Source of the DNA: JBMCWH01 sp048621635
GTDB taxonomy: Bacteria > Patescibacteriota > WWE3 > JAUXAW01 > JAYEID01
Direction: 5' to 3'
NCBI GenBank assembly: GCA_048621635.1
Contig: JBMCWH010000010.1
Coordinates: 1 to 21,356, forward strand
Length of the DNA stretch: 21,356 bases
Below the pieces are notes generated by a model. It was not told the origin of the DNA. It did no database searches and worked only from the letters and a program-made list of their open reading frames with translations. This document shows, piece after piece, positions 1 to 6,744 of this stretch; the stretch's first letter is position 1, and each line of letters opens with the position of its first letter. A program made the position numbers and the translations under genes.

Positions 1-24
1 GGTTAAAAATTTGATTGTATAATC

Positions 25-237
25 TTACTATATATTCCGGATACGCAGTGAGGAATTTATGGATAGCAGGGTTTGGATAGGGCGTTCGGATATATACCTT
101 TTTTCTTCTAGTTATTTACTGCCTCGAAAGGGTTTGGGTTCCAATTTATGAAATTTTGGGAAATTTCTAAAACGCCCACCATTATTGTGCAGAAGACAAG
201 TGGGGGTTTAAATAACGAAATACTTTTTATATAGTAA
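25..237 (+). ncRNA. Possible structured RNA of unknown family
   Basis: No convincing gene lies here, but several base-paired elements are visible. TTACTATATA (25-34) is fully complementary to TATATAGTAA (228-237) and would close the element. GTTATTTA (111-118) pairs with TAAATAAC (209-216). AAACGCCCAC (170-179) pairs with GTGGGGGTTT (200-209) with one mismatch. A 7 bp alternative, GGGCGTT (80-86) with AACGCCC (171-177), would compete with that last hairpin. An intrinsic terminator follows eight bases later. A TATAAT lies at 18-23, but it would start transcription inside the closing stem, so the true promoter is unclear and may lie before the window. I could not match it to 6S, SRP, RNase P or tmRNA. 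Confidence 0.3.
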
Positions 238-245
238 TTTCTTAC

Positions 246-271
246 GCCGCGCCGAAAGGTGCGGCTTTTTT
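246..271 (+). terminator. Intrinsic terminator
   Basis: An 8 bp stem (246-253 with 258-265, one G-T pair) is closed by a GAAA tetraloop and followed by six T residues (266-271). It ends whatever is transcribed from 1-245 and separates it from the surface-protein locus. Confidence 0.78.
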
Positions 272-317
272 GATGGTTCCTTAATAAGCCTACTGGCGAA
301 TTTAGTAAGCATCAATC

Positions 318-342
318 CCTCCGTAGCTTTGTGCGAAGGAGG
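318..342. repeat. Short hairpin repeat-like element
   Basis: CCTCC (318-322) and GGAGG (338-342) are inverted around an inner GC/GC pairing. The core CGTAGCTTTGTGCGAAGGAGG resembles short interspersed palindromes I associate with Patescibacteria intergenic DNA, from memory only. Only one copy is visible in this window. It lies between the terminator at 271 and the leader of the first surface gene. It has no T-tract, so it is not a terminator. Confidence 0.35.
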
Positions 343-396
343 ATGAATCGAGTCGAAGTGTATCCGTTAAATCTGTAACTATCTGTTTTATCTGTG

Positions 397-425
397 TTCT
401 TTATTCGCGCAAATTCGTGTATATT
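397..425 (+). promoter_or_regulatory. Candidate promoter of the surface locus
   Basis: TATATT (420-425), preceded by TG, lies 17 bp after a weak -35-like TTCTTT (397-402). Initiation would fall near 432, exactly where similarity to the second leader begins. The -35 is poor, so this is tentative. Confidence 0.3.
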
Positions 426-431
426 CTTTAA

Positions 432-537
432 TTTACGTTTATTGATGGCTGCCCCGCTGAGCGGGGCGTAAGAAACTCTAGAATTTTTCCGATAAATCGG
501 AATCATTAAGATTTTCTAACGAAAGGGGGGTGAAAAT
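432..537 (+). promoter_or_regulatory. Leader RNA copy 1 with strong Shine-Dalgarno
   Basis: This 5' UTR shares its layout and many exact blocks with 1423-1561. CGTTTATTG (436-444) is followed by a perfect 7 bp GC hairpin, GCCCCGC/GCGGGGC (451-457/461-467), then GTAAGAAA. A second hairpin follows (471-479 with 509-517, one mismatch) that encloses a perfect inner stem, TTCCGAT/ATCGGAA (487-493/496-502). Next comes a block shared with copy 2, TTAAGATTTTCTAACGAAAG. The AAAGGGGGGTGA stretch matches nearly all of the extended anti-Shine-Dalgarno complement AAAGGAGGTGA. The conservation suggests a cis-acting expression or stability element; no ligand or regulator is evident. Confidence 0.55.
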
Positions 538-1401
538 ATGAAAAAATTAATTTTAGGTCTAATTAGTTTCACCTTGTTATTGGGAGTGGCGGGCGGTGTT
601 AGGGCTAATAGTAATGATACGGAAGGAATTATTTCACCAGAACCCGGGGAACAAATTTCGCTTGAGGAAGGACTTGAACTAGAGGCACGTGATGATGATG
701 CAGAAGACAGTGGAGTTAGCTGGGCGGTGCGTCAGGGTACTTGCGCAGCTGGGACAAATACGGTTGCTGGGAATGTAGATGGATTCAATGATGATTACGA
801 GTGGGATGATGGCTACTTTACTAGTTCACTAGATGTTTCAGATTATGACACTGGTGAATATTGTTTTGTGTTTAATCCAAAAGCAGGGGGAAGATTTACC
901 CGCGAATTTGATATTGTGGATGTAACAGCACCTGTGGTTACTATTACTAGTCCAGAAGATGGAAGTTGCGTTTCTGGGAATCTGATTATTTCTGGTTCGG
1001 TTGAGGAGAACTACGAATTAAGCCATTACAACATTTCTGTGTATCCAGGAGACGCGGACTTTATGGATTTTTCCCAGCGGTTGGAGCAACAAACCGTTTA
1101 TCGGTCAGAAGGGTTTGAAGATGAGGAAATATTTGAGTGGGATACTACTGAATATGATGATGGGGAATACCTTATTCGTTTAGCTGCAAGAGACGCAGCA
1201 AGGAATCGGGATTTGAGTGGTGATCCGTATGCTGGCGGAGATGATTCTCAGCATGTGATTAAGGTTGTTGTAGCTAATAACAAGGCAGGAGTTTTGTATT
1301 GTAGTGGTGTTCCTGGGAAGGGGATTTTAGAGGCGCCTGGTTTGCAGAAACCATTCAATCCTAAGTCTAAGGCAAAAGAAAACGCAGGTATGAAAAAGTA
1401 A
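538..1401 (+). CDS. Secreted Ig-like domain protein
   Basis: The 287-residue product starts with a Sec signal peptide (residues 1-23, basic MKK, hydrophobic core, VRA at the cleavage site). Two beta-rich modules follow. Residues about 31-127 form an Ig-like region ending in a TREFDIVD strand. Residues about 131-246 begin TAPVVTITSPEDG and end with a DGEYLIRLAARDAAGN-like strand, typical of bacterial Ig-like/Big domains. Four cysteines (69, 109, 144, 255) could form disulfides. The mature protein is acidic, has no membrane anchor or LPxTG, and ends in a basic tail (KSKAKENAGMKK). The start is fixed by AAAGGGGGGTGA seven bases upstream. As the first gene of the TasA-type locus and sharing its leader with the next gene, it is probably an extracellular accessory or adhesin. 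The precise role is unknown. Confidence 0.85.
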   Translation: MKKLILGLISFTLLLGVAGGVRANSNDTEGIISPEPGEQISLEEGLELEARDDDAEDSGVSWAVRQGTCAAGTNTVAGNVDGFNDDYEWDDGYFTSSLDVSDYDTGEYCFVFNPKAGGRFTREFDIVDVTAPVVTITSPEDGSCVSGNLIISGSVEENYELSHYNISVYPGDADFMDFSQRLEQQTVYRSEGFEDEEIFEWDTTEYDDGEYLIRLAARDAARNRDLSGDPYAGGDDSQHVIKVVVANNKAGVLYCSGVPGKGILEAPGLQKPFNPKSKAKENAGMKK

Positions 1402-1422
1402 TTCTTTAGTACTAGTTTGAAT

Positions 1423-1561
1423 TCGCGTTTATTGGTGTTTGCCCCGAACCACGTTGGGGCGTACCACGTAGGGTACACCCTTTCAGGTACGGGGCGTAAG
1501 AAAATCTAAAATATACGTTGTTTATTAAGATTTTCTAACGAAAGGGGGTGAAAATATAAAA
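1423..1561 (+). promoter_or_regulatory. Leader RNA copy 2
   Basis: This is the second copy of the leader found at 432-537. CGTTTATTG (1426-1434) is followed by a GC helix, GCCCCG/CGGGGC (1441-1446/1490-1495), whose loop is expanded by about 43 bases containing smaller helices (GTACC 1461-1465 with GGTAC 1472-1476). Then GTAAGAAAATCT pairs perfectly over 9 bp, AGAAAATCT (1499-1507) with AGATTTTCT (1528-1536). The 3' block and the AAAGGGGGTGAAAATA ribosome-binding region match copy 1. CCCTTTC (1478-1484) in the expanded loop is complementary to GAAAGGG (1540-1546) of the ribosome-binding site, so an alternative fold could hide it. That switching role is inferred. Confidence 0.55.
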
Positions 1562-2833
1562 ATGAATAGAATAAAAAGAATATTAATGAGCCTGATAGTT
1601 GTTGCAAGTGTTTCTACTGTGGCAATACTGGGAACAACAGCATACTTTAGTGATACAGAGACCTCTACAGGTAATGTGCTTTCTGCTGGTTCTATTGATT
1701 TACAGATTGATAATAAAAGCTATTACAACGGCGTATTACAAGATGGGTCAGGAGGAACTCCAAATACAAGCTGGGAGTTGGATGACTTGACTGAGCAGCT
1801 TTTCTTTAATTTTACAGATTTGAAGCCCGGGGACTGGGGAGAAGATACAATTTCTTTTCATGTTGATGATAACCCTGCTTGGGTCTGTGCTGAGACGGTG
1901 TTAACTTCTAATGATGATGTTAGTTCCACGGAGCCGGAATTAGATGTAGATGAAGAAGAGGACCCCGATGATTTTTTTGATGGTGAACTTGCTGAAGAGC
2001 TTCAATTTGTTTTTTGGCGGGATGACGGCGATAATGTGTTTGAATTGCATGAGCAAGATGACATTATTATTCAAGGAAGTGGTCTTGAAGTTTTAAACAG
2101 CAAGTTTGCTATTGCTGACAGTACGGTGGGAGATCCGTTGGATACAGAAACTGATTCTCCTTATTATATCGCAAAAGCTTGGTGTTTAGGTGAACTAGCT
2201 CTCACTCCTGTTTCAGAGGGAACGAGTCCAGCTGATGATCCGGGAATTACTTGTAATGGTGCATCTGCTACTAATAGGAGTCAGACAGATAGTTTAACCG
2301 CGGATTTTGTGTTTACTGCTATTCAAAGCAGACACAATGATGGCTTCCGATGTGTGGCTTGCGAAAATCCCTTTTTGGGATATGCGGACTCTGTTTTTAG
2401 TTATTTCCTAGGAGAAACTAAGAGTGGTGATCCTATTTCTGATGATAGGGATGATCCGGAAAGTGCCTTGGGTGCACCGGACGATGATTTTGTTAGCTTA
2501 GGATTTGGTGGAGAGATTATTCTAGATTTAGGTGGCACAGTTGATGGTTCCTCTGTGACTTCTATCGAAGTTACATATGGTAGGGAAAATTATCCGGAAG
2601 AGACAGCTGATCTCTATGTTAGTGAAGATAATGTCGATTGGAAATTGGCTGGTCCCGTAAGTAACCACGACAACACTGATGGCAGGTCTGTTGTAAGTGT
2701 TCTTGGTTTGGGCATGGATGAGATTCGGTTTGTGAAATTAATTGATACAACAGACGAGAGTATACACGCTGGTGATGCCGACGGTTATGATTTGGATGCT
2801 ATTGAGGTGACTTTATGTCCAATAGAGGAATAG
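1562..2833 (+). CDS. TasA/CalY-type fibre subunit with discoidin-like C-terminal domain
   Basis: This 423-residue protein has the hallmark SipW-dependent N-terminus. Basic MNRIKR is followed by a hydrophobic stretch (about 8-24), GTTAYFSDTETSTGNVLSAG and SIDLQIDN. TasA/camelysin-family subunits carry this YFSD...G signature right after the cleavage site. The TasA-like beta domain runs to about residue 265 and includes LKPGDWGEDTISFHV (about 87-101) and a late DFVFTAIQSRHN strand. Residues about 272-423 form a separate beta module (GEIILDLGG, ADLYVSEDNVDW, FVKLIDTTD, DGYDLDAIEV) resembling F5/8-type or galactose-binding-like folds, which suggests carbohydrate or surface binding. Its N-terminus is nearly identical, even in DNA, to the next gene. 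The start ATG lies 13 bases after the GGGGG core, with no better alternative. The likely role is a secreted fibre or surface subunit processed by the signal peptidase at 4500. Confidence 0.82.
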   Translation: MNRIKRILMSLIVVASVSTVAILGTTAYFSDTETSTGNVLSAGSIDLQIDNKSYYNGVLQDGSGGTPNTSWELDDLTEQLFFNFTDLKPGDWGEDTISFHVDDNPAWVCAETVLTSNDDVSSTEPELDVDEEEDPDDFFDGELAEELQFVFWRDDGDNVFELHEQDDIIIQGSGLEVLNSKFAIADSTVGDPLDTETDSPYYIAKAWCLGELALTPVSEGTSPADDPGITCNGASATNRSQTDSLTADFVFTAIQSRHNDGFRCVACENPFLGYADSVFSYFLGETKSGDPISDDRDDPESALGAPDDDFVSLGFGGEIILDLGGTVDGSSVTSIEVTYGRENYPEETADLYVSEDNVDWKLAGPVSNHDNTDGRSVVSVLGLGMDEIRFVKLIDTTDESIHAGDADGYDLDAIEVTLCPIEE

Positions 2834-2871
2834 GATCTTAGTGGTTAAAATAATTTATTAATTAGTCCTTT

Positions 2872-2883
2872 GAGAGGGGGTGA
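2872..2883 (+). promoter_or_regulatory. Extended Shine-Dalgarno of second TasA-like gene
   Basis: GAGAGGGGGTGA lies 10 bases before the ATG at 2894. It matches the extended anti-Shine-Dalgarno complement at most positions, like the sites of the two upstream genes. The 60 bp gap here lacks the GC hairpin leader of those genes, so this gene is probably co-transcribed with 1562-2833. Confidence 0.6.
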
Positions 2884-2893
2884 AAAATAAAAA

Positions 2894-4411
2894 ATGAATA
2901 GAATAAAAAGAATATTAGTGAGCCTAGTAGTGGTTGCCGGTGTTTCTACTGCAGCTGTACTGGGCACAACTGCGTTCTTTAGTGACACGGAAACTTCAAC
3001 AGGGAATGTTCTTTCTGCTGGTGCAATTGATCTTAAGATTGATAATACTTGCCGTTACAATGGCAGAGAATGTATATGTGTTGACAATTCCGACAATGAA
3101 TTGGATGGTAACTGTTATTGGGATTTGGGAGAACCTGGTTTTGGTGATGGAGAAGTTAGTGAAAGTAATGTATGTTCCTGTACTTGGGCAATGGATGATC
3201 TGGATGAGCATCTTTTCTTTGATTTTGCAGATCTTAAGCCCGGTGATTATGGTGAGGACACAATTTCCTTACATGTGGATTCTAATGATGCTTGGGCTTG
3301 CGCTAACATTACGCTTACCGCGTCTCAAGAAAACGGTATCACTGACCCAGAAAAAGATGAAGGTGACGATACCGCAGGTCTCTGGGGTGGTGAGCTAGAT
3401 GACGAACTGAATTTCTTCTTCTGGGCTGATGATGGGGATAATGTATATCAGCCGGATGAGACTGTGTTGATGCAAGGGCCCGTTAGTGATTTGGAACAAG
3501 GTGACGGTAATCGTGGTAACACTTATGCTCTTGTCGATTCCCAAAATAATATTTGGGGGTCTGTTGGTGATCCAATGGCTGCTTCTGACGATTATTATAT
3601 CGGAAAGATGTGGTGTTTTGGTACCCTTACAGAAAGTGATGACGGTCTAAATTGTGATGGGGAAATGGTTGGGAATCTTTCCCAGACCGACCGTGTGGAG
3701 GGTAATGTTTCTTTCTATGCGGTGCAGTCTCGCCATAATGAGGATTTCACTTGTGATAGTTGGAATCCTAATCCGGAATCCTCTATTGAGGGAGTTGTGG
3801 GTAGCTGGTTTGACAGTGAAGGAACTAAGTGGGCTGACTCTGCTCTAGAAGGCGATTTTGCAGCAGGGCTTAGGTTTGGGAGTAATGGGAGTTGGGGAGA
3901 TAGGACAGCAGATGATGATCCAACCGAGTTGAGGATACAAGAGGCTAAGGACGAGGGAGGTCTTGTTATTGCGTCTGGACATAGAAGTTGGATAGACCAA
4001 CAGTCTTACGATTTTATGGTTGAGTATAATGGTTCTAATGAGGTGATTCTAACTGCGGGTGATGAGTCAATTACGGTAGATGATACAAGAATCCATGAGC
4101 CAGATGAAGGTAAGGTTTCCGTTACAGCTAAGGCAGCACCAAAGGGATTTGGCGGAAGTACTGCAGGTGTTTATGCAAGTAATCTCGAGATAAAAATCGG
4201 CACCGGGTCTTGGCAGCCTATAAGTCCTGATGCTGTGCAAGCAGTAGAGGATAATCCTGATGACAGCGGAAACAAAGTTTACAAGTGGATCGAGATTTCA
4301 GGTTTGGACCTTTCTGCTGGTTTTAAGCTCCGCGGTGATATTGAATTTGATTGGGATGTCCTTGATGCAGAGTACACAGGTGAACTGGGATTGAACGTTG
4401 ATGTGACTTAA
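2894..4411 (+). CDS. TasA/CalY-type fibre subunit, second paralogue
   Basis: This 505-residue protein has an N-terminus that repeats its neighbour's: MNRIKRILVSLVVVAG, then AFFSDTETSTGNVLSAGAID. Only this copy has a cysteine-rich insertion at about residues 53-96 (cysteines at 53, 60, 62, 74, 94, 96, with an acidic DNSDNELDG loop). The shared core LKPGDYGEDTISLHV follows, then a TasA-like domain ending in NVSFYAVQSRHN near 285. The C-terminal half (about 300-505) differs wholly from its paralogue. It has beta-strand patterns such as GLVIASGHRSWIDQQSYDF and VILTAGDESITVDD, reminiscent of choice-of-anchor-type surface domains. The very acidic mature part fits an extracellular protein. The pair looks like a tandem duplication in which the assembly domain was kept and the displayed domain swapped. 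It is a likely substrate of the adjacent signal peptidase. Confidence 0.82.
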   Translation: MNRIKRILVSLVVVAGVSTAAVLGTTAFFSDTETSTGNVLSAGAIDLKIDNTCRYNGRECICVDNSDNELDGNCYWDLGEPGFGDGEVSESNVCSCTWAMDDLDEHLFFDFADLKPGDYGEDTISLHVDSNDAWACANITLTASQENGITDPEKDEGDDTAGLWGGELDDELNFFFWADDGDNVYQPDETVLMQGPVSDLEQGDGNRGNTYALVDSQNNIWGSVGDPMAASDDYYIGKMWCFGTLTESDDGLNCDGEMVGNLSQTDRVEGNVSFYAVQSRHNEDFTCDSWNPNPESSIEGVVGSWFDSEGTKWADSALEGDFAAGLRFGSNGSWGDRTADDDPTELRIQEAKDEGGLVIASGHRSWIDQQSYDFMVEYNGSNEVILTAGDESITVDDTRIHEPDEGKVSVTAKAAPKGFGGSTAGVYASNLEIKIGTGSWQPISPDAVQAVEDNPDDSGNKVYKWIEISGLDLSAGFKLRGDIEFDWDVLDAEYTGELGLNVDVT

Positions 4412-4424
4412 TTTTACGTTGCGA

Positions 4425-4454
4425 CCCCAGCCCTACAGTTGGCTAGGGCTGGGG
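4425..4454 (+). promoter_or_regulatory. Strong intercistronic hairpin without T-tract
   Basis: An 11 bp perfect GC-rich stem, CCCCAGCCCTA/TAGGGCTGGGG, has an 8-base loop and lies between the second fibre gene and the signal peptidase gene. No U-run follows, so it is not a classical intrinsic terminator. Such hairpins often stabilise an upstream message or lower downstream expression, which would fit abundant subunits followed by a scarce peptidase. That role is inferred. Confidence 0.6.
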
Positions 4455-4499
4455 GAGGACGTTTGTACCAATGGAAGTTCGAAGGGTTATTAGAATGTA

Positions 4500-5069
4500 G
4501 TGAGAAAAATGGCAGATAAAATTTTTAGAAAAATCCCTACAATCTTAGAAGGAATAGTATTGGTAGTGTTGTTAAGTGCAGCATCTTTGCTAGTACTATC
4601 AAAAGCAGATACACCGCTCAATTTAAGAGCCTTTAGTGTGGAAAGTGGCTCTATGGAGCCGGAGATTAGAAAAGGGAGCATTGTTTTTGTGAGAGCTCAA
4701 GATAATTATTCAGAGGGTGATGTAGTCACCTACCAAGCAAGGGGAAACCCAAACAACACTTTTACGCACCGGATTGTAGAAGTTAAGAGGGACGAAGATA
4801 TTAATAAAACTTCTTATCAAACAAAAGGAGATGCGAACGAAGATCCGGATCCAGGGGTTGTGGACTCGGGTAGAGTATTAGGTAAGGTGTTTTTTACACT
4901 ACCATTCTTTGGCTATTTGGTCACATTTGCAAAAACGCAGTTGGGATTTATTTTACTAGTAGTAATTCCGGGAACCATAATTGTTTTTTCCGAATTACAA
5001 AACATAAGGAAAAACCTAACAGCACTACTTTCCGAAAGAAAGAAAACTAAAAATGTTAAAGAAGCATAA
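4500..5069 (+). CDS. sipW: SipW/ER-type signal peptidase I
   Basis: This is a 189-residue membrane serine peptidase of family S26. An N-terminal membrane segment (about 14-35) precedes the nucleophile motif SVESGSMEP with Ser51. KGSIVFVRAQ, EGDVVTYQ and the general-base box FTHRIVEV with His90 follow. That His replaces the Lys of the bacterial LepB type and marks the Ser-His subclass seen in SipW, archaeal and ER signal peptidases. The conserved acidic box GDANEDPDPG lies at about 110-119. A second membrane segment (about 148-165) and a basic tail end the protein. It sits directly after two SipW-type substrates, so it most likely removes their signal peptides at the outer face of the membrane. 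The start is uncertain: GTG 4500 has GAAGGG 13 bases upstream, and ATG 4509 has no clear site. The next gene overlaps by 17 bp. Confidence 0.9.
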   Translation: MRKMADKIFRKIPTILEGIVLVVLLSAASLLVLSKADTPLNLRAFSVESGSMEPEIRKGSIVFVRAQDNYSEGDVVTYQARGNPNNTFTHRIVEVKRDEDINKTSYQTKGDANEDPDPGVVDSGRVLGKVFFTLPFFGYLVTFAKTQLGFILLVVIPGTIIVFSELQNIRKNLTALLSERKKTKNVKEA

Positions 5070-6744
5070 AATATTTATATTCTTAATATCTTTTGTCCTC
5101 ACTTTAGCTTTTGTGCAGTTCAAACGCGCATATGCGTTTTATGAGGATGTTTCTAAATCAGGAGATAATAAATTAGTAGCCACTTCCTTAGATTTGGAAT
5201 TTACTTCTCCACAAGATTCTTTTGAGCCTGAGGATGCTTTTGAACCCGGTACGGTGTTGGAACGTGAGGGGGAAATAAAGAATGCGGGCGAACTGCCTTT
5301 TATTTATAGTCAGGAATACGAATTTATTTCTGGAGAAGAGGATCTTTGTTCCGCTTTGAACCTGAAGGTTATTTACGAATACGAAGATGAGGGAGGTACG
5401 GAAGAAGAAGAGAAATACAACGGGCCTTTGAACGAGTTCGAAATAAGCGGAGAAGATGATGACGATCTTAAGCATCCGAATGAAAAGTCGGGGGACGAAC
5501 CTCACAAATTTAAGTACATAATTACAGTTCCTCCTGATTTGGATATGGATTTAGCCGATGAAAGCTGCGAATTTAATATAAAAGCCAGTGCATGGCAGGA
5601 GGGTTACTCCGTTGGCGAAGCCTATTGGGATACAGAGGTGCTGACGCAGGAATTGGAAACTTCGAAATACGACGAACCGGAAGATTGCGAAGTTGGAAAA
5701 GTTATTTTTATGATTGGTGAGGAAGAGGATGAACAGGAAGATAATCCAGTGGATGAATTTAATTGGGCTGGGAGTTTTGATGAATATCCCGAGTTTGATA
5801 ATCCTTATAAAGTTGGTATTAGTGAGACTTCCGATTATCCTTGGAATTCTAAATATAATGACGATTATGCGCATGATTTTGATATTGATTTCTTTAATCC
5901 ATACGAAAAATCTCTTGTGAAAATAACCATTGGGTGGAGTCCGGGCGCATCTGGGACCGAGAAGAAAGAGGTGTTTTTAGATGGGGATAGTGTTGGAACT
6001 ACGCCGGAAAGAGAAGGTGAGACGGTTTCTGGTTGGTGGGAAGATATGGAAAGATTTGAAGATGAATTTGAGTTTGTCTTGGATCATGGTTATAACAAGT
6101 TGAATATGCGCCAGCTTATGGGTGATGGTACTCTTTGGGATTATGTGCGGCTCGAGATATTATCTTGCGGCGCGGAAGAGGGAGATGTAGTGATAAACGA
6201 GATAATGTGGAGTGGCTCTTCCGCACACCAAAACGATTTTTGGATAGAGTTGCGTAACATGACAAGCAGTGATATTGATTTAGATGGATGGGAACTTTAT
6301 GGTTCAGGCCCATCTTTCCATTCTATTGATTTGTCAGGAACCTTAGAGGCAGATAGCTATTATTTGATATCACATTTTGAAACAGATCATTCCGAGGGCT
6401 CTAGTAATTTTGCAGCAATTAATGACGACATAAGTGCAGATTTGGTGGACAATTTGCTGTTGTTGCAACATCAGACGGGGGAGCAGCTTATATTGAAGTC
6501 GGCGCTGGGGGAGGAGATTGATAAAACACCAGAACCTGAAAAAGGGCAAGATAAGGGCTGGGTTGATGGTGAATGGAATTCTCAGGGTCCTTATAGATCT
6601 ATGGAGAGGGACACTGATCCAGGGGATGGTACGGATGAAGACAATTGGCATACCTGTGAAGGCGAAGATTACAACGATACTATTTATTGGGACGAGGAGG
6701 GCGATGATTACGGCACGCCCAAATCAGAAAATTCAAATGATTAA
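5053..6744 (+). CDS. TasA-like secreted protein with lamin-tail domain
   Basis: This 563-residue protein has a signal peptide with cleavage near residue 28 (RAYA/FYEDV). The mature start FYEDVSKSGDNKLVATSLDL echoes the FSDTETSTGN...AGSIDL of the fibre subunits, so the N-terminal part (about 29-200) is TasA-like, with FEPGTVLEREGEIKNAGELPF and a CEFNIKASAWQ strand. Residues about 205-375 are a beta-rich acidic region I do not recognise. From about 377, VVINEIMWSGSSA, DFWIELRNMTSSDIDLDGWEL and ADSYYLIS define a lamin-tail domain (LTD), common in secreted bacterial proteins. The C-terminus is acidic and soluble (DYGTPKSENSND) with no anchor. Start ATG 5053 lies inside the signal peptidase gene, implying translational coupling. 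It is probably a minor or capping component or an adhesin of the fibre; that role is inferred. Confidence 0.8.
   Translation: MLKKHKIFIFLISFVLTLAFVQFKRAYAFYEDVSKSGDNKLVATSLDLEFTSPQDSFEPEDAFEPGTVLEREGEIKNAGELPFIYSQEYEFISGEEDLCSALNLKVIYEYEDEGGTEEEEKYNGPLNEFEISGEDDDDLKHPNEKSGDEPHKFKYIITVPPDLDMDLADESCEFNIKASAWQEGYSVGEAYWDTEVLTQELETSKYDEPEDCEVGKVIFMIGEEEDEQEDNPVDEFNWAGSFDEYPEFDNPYKVGISETSDYPWNSKYNDDYAHDFDIDFFNPYEKSLVKITIGWSPGASGTEKKEVFLDGDSVGTTPEREGETVSGWWEDMERFEDEFEFVLDHGYNKLNMRQLMGDGTLWDYVRLEILSCGAEEGDVVINEIMWSGSSAHQNDFWIELRNMTSSDIDLDGWELYGSGPSFHSIDLSGTLEADSYYLISHFETDHSEGSSNFAAINDDISADLVDNLLLLQHQTGEQLILKSALGEEIDKTPEPEKGQDKGWVDGEWNSQGPYRSMERDTDPGDGTDEDNWHTCEGEDYNDTIYWDEEGDDYGTPKSENSND

Noticed and set aside
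18..23. TATAAT as promoter of the possible RNA
   Set aside because: Initiation about seven bases later would cut into the closing stem at 25-34, so the two observations do not fit together.
1556..1561. ATA start codon for the first TasA-like gene, aligned with the ATG position in leader copy 1
   Set aside because: It would add only two residues, and the paralogue at 2894 has a stop at the equivalent place with the same long spacing, so the ATG is sufficient.
1562..2833. Calling the camelysin-like proteins metalloproteases
   Set aside because: No HExxH or other protease motif is visible; the family name is historical and a fibre role fits better.
6518..6736. N-terminal extension of the 6737-8941 gene
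   Set aside because: It overlaps the lamin-tail gene out of frame, has no signal peptide, and a clean signal peptide begins at ATG 6737.
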